A stretch of DNA of 64,000 nucleotides from Capitella teleta (Eukaryota; Annelida; Polychaeta; Capitellidae). The stretch's first letter is position 1. Each line of letters opens with the position of its first letter. Of this stretch, positions 10,689 to 21,700 are shown piece after piece. The notes beneath the pieces were generated by a model. That model was given only the letters and a program-made list of their open reading frames with translations. It ran no database searches and was not told the DNA's origin. Location: the NCBI GenBank assembly GCA_000328365.1, contig KB301107.1, positions 159,750 through 223,749 on the forward strand. The letters are read 5' to 3'. Position numbers and translations under genes: made by a program.

Positions 10689-13600
10689 CAGCCTATAACA
10701 TTTGAGCTGAGCCAATCATGCAGCGCATTCACATTGCGATCTGCCCACTTGTGATTCTCCATCAGAATTTCGGCTGCGCGATCATAGACGGCCTCCTCAA
10801 CCGCATTCTGTGCAGGATATCTCGCCACGAAATCAAGGAACTGTAAAAGTTAAAATGCCAACGGTTATCAAAGGATCTTTGAGCAGGGGTCACCGACCGC
10901 CAGCTGATCGGCTTCACTCGCGAATCCTTCAACAACTGTATGCAGAATTGCTGAACGACTCACTCTGAAAAGTAAAGTATTAATATATGAAGATCGATAT
11001 CATGTTATGATATTCACCCCGAAGGAACAGATCCATTCCTCCAATTCTGCATCAGGTGATCCCAAACCACTCCGCGACCTGTGATAGAACTAGCAAGTGA
11101 TTCCATGGCAGCACTCTTATCAGCCAACCCAACAAAGTCATCATCGTAAAGATTCACCAAGTAGCTGTTTCATTGAATCGTCATTTGCTATATGATGTTG
11201 TGTGGTTGCATAATTATTTGCTCACTCTTGAAGCACTTGGACATTTGCACTGCACGCCAGAGATTCCAAGAGAGTGCGTTTCTCAATACTATCAAAGGGC
11301 AGATGAGAGGTTTCAGCATCCTCCTTGTAACGATCGTAGATGGCCGTCCAGTCAGCCTCGTCTCCTCTTCGCACTGCTGTGCAGTAAAACGATGGGCGCA
11401 AACCCACAACCACTCTAAATGGAGTTCATATACTTTTGTGTAATTATGCTCTGAAGACTTCTCACGGGTTTTGGCTGGCTGGCAGCAGTTTCCAGAAGTT
11501 AAATCTATTTGCATTTGTCAAGAGGCAATTCGTGTTGTCGTTGGTACATGAAAGTCGTACAGCCATCTCCTGCATTGACCTATATAGATAATTGATAGTC
11601 AGCACGAAATCGGACATATTTCTTGAAATCAATACACTTGATAGATGTCTTCATCCCAATCGAAGTCCCATCCTTTCGATTCGTAGACTGGACGAACCGT
11701 CTCTCTTATGAAACTCTAATTGAGAAAGAAAACAAACATTTATCATACAAGATGTGTACTGGTCGTGCCACAGTTACCCTATATAGATCGTTAGTTGCAG
11801 GAAATCTACGAAGGATCAAAGCAATGTAGGGCTGGTAGTAGTCAAAGGTCAGCCATGGCACTCCCTCGGTCTCCGCCTTCAGGTAGAGGCTGGTCTCAAA
11901 TCCATCTACCTCCGTCAAAACCCCCGCTCTGTTACAATCAAGTCAGCTCAAAGGAAACACGAAGAGTCAACTGACCTCGCAAGGGCAAATGTGTCTTCAA
12001 TCAGAGCAGCGCGGGTTTCTACATCGAATACCTACATGGCGTGATTATGGGTTTGAGTGGGTCTTGTATGATGAAAGTGGGTGGCTTACCAGGTGGTCTT
12101 CGTTCAATTGCCGATTGAGGTTGGCCATGTTCTGCGAATCGTACTGCACTCGGTAGAAGAATCGTGTGCCTGGGTTGACCAGATACCACTCATTGGTCTC
12201 GGAAGGCATAGCGTCATCGAGAACAACTAATGAAAACGATCATACATAAGCAATAACTATTGAAAGGGGTAAGGTTCTTACTGGCTGGCACTCTTGACAT
12301 CCAAGTGACCAACCGGGGCGTGATGCTTTCGTCATCTCCATTAAGGATTGAGATTGGCACATGCCAAGAATAGCTGCCATTTAGGCCTTGAATTGAAGCA
12401 ACATTCCCCCCAAAACGGCCACTCACCCAAATTCGGAGTCTGGCCATATCTCGTCGTCGGGGTTAAAGTGGTTTTGGCTAAGGGTTAGAGAACCAGTTTC
12501 GTAATTGCGAAAAGCACGGATAAGAGGGTATCCAGACTGGAGAACCCAAGGGTCGAATCTCTCTTTTATGTCTAAAGGGCTTCCGTCTGGGTCTGTGATT
12601 CCATCCTGGGCCGCTTGCTGCATAAAAAATTGAGATAAGACCGAGCCGTTCATAGCCAAATTAATTCCACACATCCGTCAGAACTGTCCATAAATCATCT
12701 GTGACAGTGTTGGCAAACTGGAATTTTGTCAAGTACACCTAAAGAAATAGAACTAGCATTGGAGCCATTTGTCAAAACGATTTTTCGTCACCTGCGCGGC
12801 ACGTCGGAAAACCTCAGGAGTAACCACAGTTTCAATCATTCGTAGCATTGAGGCACCCTTCAGAAAATTGCATAAGTTGACGAATCAAAAGGAGAACACC
12901 AAACCTTTGAGTAGGCGCTGTTGGTGAAGGCCTTGGATTTTGCGTCCCAAGGGGTCACGATTGTCGGCCGTACGGGATCTGACGTATTGGTTGCGTCACC
13001 TCTTATCACTCCTTTTACTCGGAACTGATACGTGGCCTCACTCTGCCAAGAAAGGATTCGATAAGACGCATAGAATCGCTATGCACACCTAACTGGTTTC
13101 CATCCGATTGATTCCAGAGCCTTGCTCTCAAAGAAGGAAGCAAAACCCTCGTTTAACCAAGTGTCCGACCACCAATCGCAAGTGACAAGATCACCAAACC
13201 ACTGTAAGTAGCATCACATTTACCGTCAACCATACACTGTCATTCACACTCACAAAGTGGGCCAGCTCATGGGCTGTGATATACGCCGTTTCTGACCTTT
13301 CATAGGCGTTGAACCAGTCCTCGTGCCAGAGTAAGAAGGGCTCTCCGTAAATAACCAATCCCCAATTTTCCATTGCTCCACTGTGTGAGGGAAGCACCAC
13401 GTGATCTGGGAAACAAGAGTCGTTGTTCAGACGAGGGAAGTGCATCGACAACTCACCCACAATTGGAAGGATATTTTTGTAATTAGTGTAGGTATCAAGC
13501 CAATCCATGATAGGCACTATAATTTCGTTAGCGAACTCTGCAGCTTCCAGTGCATCGTCCCTCACCCACAGCCGATTCTGATGAAATGTTAAGATTTATC

Positions 13601-14651
13601 GCTATAACAAAGATATAATGAGGTATCTATATACTATTGTTCCCAATAGGGTGATAGTTTCAGTGTATCCAAAATCAATAACAGCAAAGGCAAGCAGGTA
13701 GCAAGACATGAGAGGAGTGGAGTCAAAATGGTCTAAGATCCAGTCATCCTCCCTGAAAAAAAGCACAGTTACTCAGAATACTTAGTATGAATCGTAAACG
13801 TGACGGATCAACCATTGAAACGAGGCACGATGAACCTACACCTCTTCAGAATCCAAAAGAACTCCGTTGGACACAGCGGAGTGTGACGATTTTCTGCCGA
13901 TAGTCACGTCAAATGTTACTTTGAATGAAGGCTCATCAAAGACAGGGAAGATCTTTCTGGCGTATATTGGCTGGAGTTGACTACCAACAACATTCCTGGA
14001 AGTAAATGAGTGACAACTGTTGATTAAAGAGTTATTTAAACCCACCTTGTCAGCCCGTCTTTGACGTAGCTGTCAGAGTACAATCCAATCTTCTCTTGAT
14101 CTGACAATTCTGCCATAAAAGACACACTTAAACTGTATGATCTTCCAGGAACCAGGTCGCTGATCAAAGTGATGACAAGGAAATCTAGGTCCGGAAGCAC
14201 GCCCCAACCAACGATGGATGGGGCAGGGTCTGGGCTGTCGATGCTGGCTAGGAGCATTGTGTCATCAAGGAGGGTCATAGCCGATTCCATGTTAAGCACG
14301 ATTTGATTCGTAGCATTTACTGCACGCATAATGATGTCGACATGACCAGTGTTGATGAAAGGCGGTTGACCGGTGTAGATGTCAGGACGGATCTCAAGGT
14401 CATAGTGCACAGGCTCAATCGTGGTGGGCAAGCGACCATCTTCAAGATTCTTTGGTGCTACGCCATTGTTGAACAAGGGGTTTGGATCGGCTGAAAATGA
14501 TTTCATATTTAGAATTAGGATAACTGGTTGACATATTTTATCATCCGTGATGACACATACCCTTCTTTGTATCCTTAGTTGCAGACCCTTCTATGCTGAC
14601 CAAAAAGACAGCAAATAGTATTGCCAACCATTTAGTCATAAAGGCTGGCAT
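10688..14651 (-). CDS. Secreted M1-family zinc aminopeptidase (aminopeptidase N-like), paralog B
   Basis: Coding exons: 14561-14651, 14046-14490, 13840-13995, 13635-13752, 13457-13577, 13254-13405, 13094-13201, 12905-13042, 12792-12857, 12673-12738, 12427-12617, 12282-12373, 12090-12226, 11976-12031, 11778-11928, 11636-11715, 11466-11579, 11226-11414, 11018-11164, 10898-10964, 10688-10840 (2838 nt, 945 aa). The signal peptide is [20 protein letters not shown], from the ATG at 14639; a first ATG at 14651 adds four residues. GAMEN is at 320-324, HELAH at 356-360, the third zinc ligand is Glu379 and the catalytic-type Tyr is 441. Exon 8 has one extra codon relative to A, C and D (DAKSKAF). The residue after the second zinc His is Phe, where most M1 enzymes have Gln. 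Exons and introns 11-19 are nearly identical to those of gene C, while exons 3-10 differ clearly, pointing to gene conversion. It is the most compact gene of the array (4 kb). No membrane anchor. Confidence 0.9.
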
Positions 14652-14683
14652 TTTGGTCAAATATGGCGTACATGTAATAGTTT

Positions 14684-14691
14684 CTTTTAAA
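14684..14691 (-). promoter_or_regulatory. TATA-like element of gene B
   Basis: The minus strand has TTTAAAAG 33-40 nt upstream of the first ATG (14651). If functional, transcription would start close to 14660, leaving a very short 5' UTR. Positional inference only. Confidence 0.35.
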
Positions 14692-15289
14692 CGGGACATC
14701 TTATGTTACCAGGGTCTCTCATGCAATGAGAAGTATCCATGTGCAAGATAAGAAAATATTCATTGCTAATCAATTTATTTCTAGATTGCACCATGGCCTG
14801 AGAGCAAAAAAAAGACTCCTATATAACCATTGATCTTACGAGTTCGAGTTACAAGGGGAAATAAACTCGATATTTGATCTAGAAATAAATCCTATTTACA
14901 CAATGAAATATAAAAGGTGCAAAAATAAAAGCCAAAATACGATAACAAAAGGGAAAAAATATTAATATCAAAATCTAATCGAAGTAAATGCACTCGGAGA
15001 AAAAAAGAAAAAAGACACATCGTATAAAAAAGCAGTTGGTTCAAGTCATCACGAACACTCGTGTATTCGAACTGTGTGAATACTCGTGTATTCGATCTGT
15101 GATAACTGAACTATTATAACCAGCTGTTCCGAATAGGGAGTTCACGACAGTCACTCACTAAATATCTGTACCCTTCAATAGCATGAATGTGCATTGGAAC
15201 GATATCAATGCGTGAGTCATGCACATTTCACAGAGTTGGCCATAATTAAATACATGTAGTCTATATCCACTACAGGTTACCGATTGCAA

Positions 15290-15500
15290 TGCTTTTCCGT
15301 GGCTTTACGCTTTTCCGAAACAGGTCGCAGTGTGAAAACCACACACAGATTACCGAAAAAATACTCATACGGCTATTCGATCCCATCCTTTCTATTCTCA
15401 AATTTCATCAACATTGATGCCAATTTATCTCAATCAATAGAGTGCACCCAACATTTAGCAATATTTTCATGCGCTCCCTTAGCCCCCTACTCTGATATGA
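15290..15500 (-). repeat. R2 MITE-like repeat, partial copy (reverse orientation)
   Basis: Contains the diagnostic R2 block in reverse orientation: aaatttcatcaacattgatg, then 'tttatctcaat', then 'agagtgcaccc'. The copy is partial and diverged; its edges are approximate. Confidence 0.5.
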
Positions 15501-15564
15501 CTGATTATGGGGAACCAAGGGCAAGGGAACTGGAATCAGGGCTCCCAAATTTGCCATAAGTAAC

Positions 15565-16590
15565 ACCTAGCCTATCAAGAAAACAATTGCAGGACAAGTG
15601 GGTATCACAAAGGGAACGGTGAGCAAGATCCTTGAACGGTATCACCAGACTGGAAGACCAACACAGAGACCTTGACCAGGTCACTCACACATAGAATTCA
15701 GGAACAAACGATCACTTCCTGATCCATCTTTGCGAGTACAACAGGACGACAACAACGAGCACCCTTTGAGCTCGATGGCAGAAAACCAGGGAAATCCGGG
15801 TTTCTCAGACACTGGTGAACGCCACACTGATCCAGGCTGGCCTGCGAGCCAGGAGGCTGGTTTGAAAGCTCCTGCTCACCGACAGAAACCGGGATGCTCG
15901 CTTCAACCGGCCCAGGACCCACCTCCATATCCAAGATGCCCAAAGGCAGAATTTTACATTCAGCGATGGGACAAGAACAGTGTGTGGTGGTGCAAACATG
16001 AATAGTTTCTTTAGACGTATGCCCAGCGGAGTTCGATCCCACGGTGGTGGACCAACAATTTGGGCAGCTTTCCATAACATTGCAAAAACTTCAATCGTTT
16101 TTTTTTTCTGGAGGACACCCTGAGCCCAAGTGCGCTACAGGAGAATCACGGAAGAAAATAATGCTTCTATTTGCTTGGGAGAGTTTCTGTGAGAAATTTT
16201 TGCTTCAATATGACAACGCTCCATGCCGCAATGCCAACACAATCCAGAAATTCCTCGATTTTGAAGACATGAGTCGTCTCCTTTGGCCAGCATTCAGTCC
16301 AGATATGAATCCTTTCGATACCTTCTGGGCGAAGCTTTCCACGCGATTGATCAACAGGGCCAGAAGGTTCAGTCAACAAACCTGCAGCTGGATGAATTGC
16401 GTCAATGTCAGACGGAAGAGTGGGATGATCTCCCTATGGAAACTGTTCACTCCATTATCGATGGGACGCTTTGAAGAAATCCGGCTCTGTACAACTTCCG
16501 TGGTGGTCAGCGTCGCTGGTAAACATGCCAAAAGCATAGATTATGCAATTCTGAATAAGCTTTTTCGTTTAGAGTGTTCTCCACTTTATC
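15565..16590 (+). mobile_element. Degenerate Tc1-like DNA transposon (transposase remnant)
   Basis: The plus strand carries pieces of a Tc1/mariner transposase. Near 15580-15660 is a helix-turn-helix-like part (TIAGQVGITKGTVSKILERY). Further parts resemble the linker and the catalytic domain, including LQYDNAPCRNANTIQKFL (DNAP with the second catalytic Asp) and WPAFSPDMNPFDTFWAKL (the block that precedes the last acidic residue in Tc1 elements). The pieces lie in different frames with stops between them, so the copy is dead. I could not place terminal inverted repeats. It lies between genes B and C. Confidence 0.8.
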
Positions 16591-16956
16591 CGTAAACGGG
16601 GATGTGAGTTAACGCAATGTGATATGAAAACAACAAAATACTCTCATTTTAGGGTCTCTATACAATTTTGCTAATCCATCCTAATACATGAACAATCAAA
16701 CCACTGTCATTTTTGGGGAGCGGAAACACGGAGAACTGATATTGGCATCATTTAAAACAAACCTGACACAAATCTGTTCCTAATTAAATAAGTTAAGGCT
16801 GATTGAAATCATAAGTTTCCCTGAAAAAAAAAATCCATATTAAAGGTCAAGTCTGTACATTGTGTGTACCGATATATGGAATCCAAATTTGTGAGCATTC
16901 GGCCTATCGACCCCATCCATTTAGGGGTATATAAGTTAATAAGAATATATACACAG

Positions 16957-17470
16957 AGCATTAAGGAATGTCATCTCTTGAATGGCGCTCCAATACAAAC
17001 TCTCTGCTTTGTTTTGATTTTAGGAGATGAACATTAGTGCTACTGTCACAACAATAGCACTCTCAAACAAAACAATAGTACGCGAGCGTTGCCTTAAGTA
17101 TGCGTTCATTGAGCATTAAGGGATGTCATCTCTTGAATGGCGCTTCAATATAAACTCCCTGCTTTGTTTTGATTTTAGGAGGTAAACATATTAGTGCTAC
17201 TGTCACAACAATAGCACTCTCAAACAACGTTGCCTTAATTATGCGTTCAATGAAGCTTATCCATGGTCCGGGCCCTGTTTGCCACCAAAAGTGAAAATAT
17301 CACAGAATGACGAGTACACTCTCTTAAGATAAATCGGCCTAAATGTCGATGAAATTGGAATATAAATGATGGGAATAGCAACATGAGATCTGTTTTGTAT
17401 CACTTTCTCAGAAATGCCTAGCACCATTGAAAACCATTGAGATCTTTAACACGGGATGGCCCTCTTTGTA
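16957..17470 (+). repeat. R2 MITE-like repeat, copy with internal tandem duplication
   Basis: A block of about 150 bp, beginning agcattaagg(a/g)atgtcatctcttgaatgg, occurs twice in a row (from about 16958 and 17112), then the rest of R2 follows once: ccatggtccgggccctgtttgcc, the gagtacactct segment and gatgaaattggaat. The 5' terminal repeat found in the copies at 43918 and 56318 is absent. Non-coding. Confidence 0.65.
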
Positions 17471-18101
17471 ATCTGCATAGATGTACCAAGAACTCACATG
17501 AGAGAGCAGAGAAACACCCGGCACTCAACTATAACTTTATTGTTGATTTAATACATTATTTTAATTGGATGCATTACCTGACATTTAACGTATCAACGGC
17601 TCAGTCATTACGAGAAGAGGTGTAAGGTCGAGCAATAACGAGCATGCATTTACGCATTGATGAAATAATAATGCGTCCTCTCCATATGATGAGAAGCTGC
17701 TGTTTGCTTCATAAAATCACTCTGATCGACTTATCGGTGCGTTGTCATAGCATTCAAACTTTCCAATGAGGCGCCTTATTGTTATCACTACATAAAGAAG
17801 GGTGATTGGGTTGATCACTCATTTCAACGACAAAGGTAGTATAGATCATGGCGAGTTCCGAATTACCACGAGAGAGGTTTATCAGACTGATAATTTTATT
17901 GTGAAACCACAAGAATTTATATACAATACGGAGTGAATGTATAAGTTGATCGTGACAAGACATGATATCTACTGGTATACTATCAATCCTTTATGTATAC
18001 TTTATAACTATTTTGTTCTACACAACACATTATCATCATTATTTTTCATTTCTTTATTTTCTGTTCTAAACAACACATTATCATCATCATTATTGTTCAT
18101 T

Positions 18102-18221
18102 TTTTATTTTATTTTATTTTATTTTATTTTATTTTATTTTATTTTATTTTATTTTATTTTATTTTATTTTATTTTATTTTATTTTATTTTATTTTATTTT
18201 ATTTTATTTTATTTTTTTATT
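18102..18221 (+). repeat. (ATTTT)n pentanucleotide microsatellite
   Basis: About 24 nearly perfect ATTTT units. The open frame of repeated 'ILFYF' residues across it is a by-product of the repeat. Confidence 0.95.
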
Positions 18222-18394
18222 TTTTTCCTTTTTTTGCTTTCTGTTCTGTTCAGTTTAACTGCTCAAAAACTTGTTATAATTAAAATAAATTGGTGCACAT
18301 AAGCCCTCGGGCTTCTTCGCCATTTGCAGGACTTTATCTATTTACTTGTATAATGTCTTCTGTTTTTGTCTGTTGTTGCAATAAATATTATTAT

Positions 18395-18427
<33 letters not shown>
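18222..18427 (+). repeat. Probable 3' tail of a retroposed sequence with poly(A)
   Basis: Ends with an AATAAA-type signal (gcaataaatattatt), an (ATT)n stretch and then about 29 consecutive A. This is what a retroposed transcript end looks like. The source is not recognised. Confidence 0.35.
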
Positions 18428-18429
<2 letters not shown>

Positions 18430-18766
18430 AGTGATCGAGATAATTGCGAAATGTGCAATAATGTTTCATCATTGGTCTGACAACTTGGTAAGTTAAAAAT
18501 CGTCGGCTTGGCCATTTTCAAGCCAGAGGGTTGTATTATATATACACGGTCAACTTCTGTATGCGTGCATCAATCGAGCTCGCTGATTAGGAAAAAAATC
18601 AAAAGAATCATCAAGATTCTCCTTGAAAAGGAGGATTTCTCGATTTTAGAATGACATATTATTATGTGTGTATTAACTACTAAGTACTAGCACTAGTGTA
18701 TATGCTTGCCATAAATTGAGCATGTACAACAGAAGACTAGATTTTCGTAAGATACGTAATTTGCAT

Positions 18767-18772
18767 TTTATT
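18767..18772 (-). promoter_or_regulatory. Poly(A) signal AATAAA overlapping the stop codon of gene C
   Basis: The minus strand reads TAAATAAAATGC; AATAAA begins on the last base of the TAA stop (18772-18774). Confidence 0.7.
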
Positions 18773-21700
18773 TAGTCCATAACATTTGAGCTGAGCCAAT
18801 CATGCAGCGCATTCACATTGAGATTTGCCCACTTTTGATTCTCCGATAAAATTTCGGCGGCGCGATCATAGAGGGCCTCTTCGGTGGCGTTTTCTGGAGG
18901 ATATCTCGCAACGAACTGAATAAGCTGTGGAAAATAAACAAAGCCAATGGTCTTAATTTATTTGCATGCATGTTAGTCACCCACCTCTAATTCATCCGCT
19001 TCACTCGCGAATCCTTCAACAACTGTGTGAAATATAACTGAACTACTGACCCTGGAAGGCGATGAGTTAAAAGGGTTGAAACAAATATATTTTTGAAGGA
19101 GCCGCTAATACGAATACTCACCCCGAAGGAACAGGCTCTTTCCTCCAGTTCTGCCTCAGGTGTTCCCAGACCACATCGCGGCCTGTGATAGAACTAGCAA
19201 GTGATTCCATGGCAGCACTCTTATCAGCCAACCCAACGAAGTCATCATCGTAAAGATTCACCAAGTAGCTGTTTCATTGAATCGTCAATTGCTATATGAT
19301 GTTGTGTGGTTGCATAATTATTTGCTCACTCTTGAAGCACTTGGACGTTTGCACTGCATGCCAGAGATTCCAAGAGAGTGCGTTTCTCAATACTATCAAA
19401 GGGCAGATGAGAGGTTCCAGCATCCTCCTTGTATCGATTGTAGATGGCCGTCCAGTCAGCCGCGTCTCCTCTTCGCACTGCTGTGCAGTAAAATGATGGG
19501 CGCAAACCCACAACCACCCTAAATGGAGTTCATGTACTTTTGTGTATTTATGCTCTGAAGACTTCTCACGGGTTTTGGCTGGCTGGCAATTCTTTCCAGG
19601 CGTTAAATCTAATTGCATTTGTCAAGAGGCAATTTGTGTTGTCGTTGGTACATGAAAGTCGTACAGCCATCTCCTGCATTGACCTATTTAGATAATTGAT
19701 AGTCAGCATGAAATTGAACAGATTTCTTGAAATCAATACACTTGATAGATGTCTTCGTCCCAATCGAAGTCCCATCCTTTCGATTCGTAGACTGGACGAA
19801 CCGTCTCTCTTATGAAACTCTAATTGAGAAAGAAAACAAACATTTATCATACAAGATGTGTACTGGTCGTGCCACAGTTACCCTATATAGATCGTTAGTT
19901 GCAGGAAATCTACGAAGGATCAAAGCAATGTAGGGCTGGTAGTAGTCAAAGGTCAGCCATGGCACTCCCTCGGTCTCCGCCTTCAGGTAGAGGCTGGTCT
20001 CAAATCCATCTACCAATGTCAAAACCCCCGCTCTGTTACAATCAAGTCAGCTCAAAGGAAACACGAAGAGTCAACTGACCTCGCAAGGGCAAATGTGTCT
20101 TCAATCAGAGCAGCGCGGGTTTCTACATCGAATACCTACATGGCGTGATTATGGATTTGAGTGGGTTTTGTATGATGAAAGTGGATGGCTTACCAGGTGG
20201 TCTTCGTTCAATTGCCGATTGAGGTTGGCCATGTTCTGCGAATCGTACTGCACTCGGTAGAAGAATCGTGTGCCTGGGTTGACCAGATACCACTCATTGG
20301 TCTCGGAAGGCATAGACTCATCGAGAACAACTAATGGAAACGATCATACATAAGCAATAACTATTGAAAGGGCGAGGTTCCTACTGGCTGGCACTCTTGA
20401 CATCCAAGTGACCAACCGGGGCGTGATGCTTTCGTCATCTTCATTAAGAATTGAGATGGGCACATGCCAAGAATAGCTGCAATTCAGGCCTTGAATTGAG
20501 ACAACATTCCCCCCAAAACGGTCACTCACTCAAATTCAGAGTCTGGCCATTCCTCGTCGTTGGGGTTGAATTGTTTTTGGCTAAGGGTTAGAGAACCAGT
20601 TTCGTAGTTGCGGATGGTTCGAATAAGAGGGTATCCAGACTGAAGAACCCAAGGATCAAACCTCTCTTTTAGGTCCAAAGGGCTTCCGTCTGGATCTGTG
20701 ATTCCATCCTGGGCAGCTTGCTGACAAATAAATGATCTTTTCCTCTATTATATGTGAATGTGACCCTGTATGGTTTAAACAGGAAACAAGCGGCCTTCGT
20801 TTGTTAGCAGCCAAGAAAAGTTTCATTAATTAAGCTTCACATAATATTTGTGTTTGTTTTCTGCACCCACGCATAAATTTTTAACGGCAATATGTTATGC
20901 TCATGCTTTTCAATGCTTCCGCGTCGATGCGTGCCCGCACGCATTCAGAATTTCGGATGGATCAGGTTGGAAAAGTATTTTGAGGAATGTAATCTGCGCA
21001 TGCCCCAACTAGGTTGCCATGGAAACACACGCTTTCAATTTCATAGTCAATGGAAGATTCTGATTGAAACATGGTCCTTACGCATGGACCACCCGAACAT
21101 AGTAATAATATTATTACAGTGTATGTGAATACAACGCATTTGCGGGCGTTGGATGCATGTGCGCTGTCCGTGCGTGCGCTGCGTTGACTCTTTCGATTTC
21201 AAATTTTGAGCACTTCAGATTGAAGTTGTTAACTTTATTTTGAGAACTACATGTTGAAGTTGCCGTTTTTATCTTCATTATTGGCTGTATGAGAGCCCGC
21301 TCGATGGACTGAAACCGCGGTTTCAGTTTTCTACATAATGTCGGAAACCGCAGATGTTCAGCAACAAAAACCAAAACCAGTTTCGTAGACGAAAAACCTG
21401 CTGTTAGACGAAAAGTAGAAGTAAAGTTTTGTAAAACTCCTAATATTAGTCAATTCATAAAAGGCTCAAGATTTACAAATCTTCAATTGAATGCGGCAGC
21501 CTTTTCACACATATTAATTACAAAATTAATTCTATGAGAGATATGACAGTTGCTGGTGCTTTTGACATTTCAAATGCTAATTTTACGCGTCTTTTTCACA
21601 CACAATATACATAATTTACCGAACTACAGCTGCAAATGAGCCACCATATATCCAAGTCGTCACGCTATGTGAGCAAACACTGGGTTGGATAGGTTGACTC

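Noticed and set aside
17937-18302. A 121-codon frame with repeated ILFYF units
   Set aside because: Created by the ATTTT pentanucleotide repeat; no gene evidence.
17814-18436. Element bounded by gatcactcat and atgagtgatc (inverted 10-mers)
   Set aside because: The match is short, the interior is microsatellite plus a retroposed tail, and chance is a sufficient explanation.
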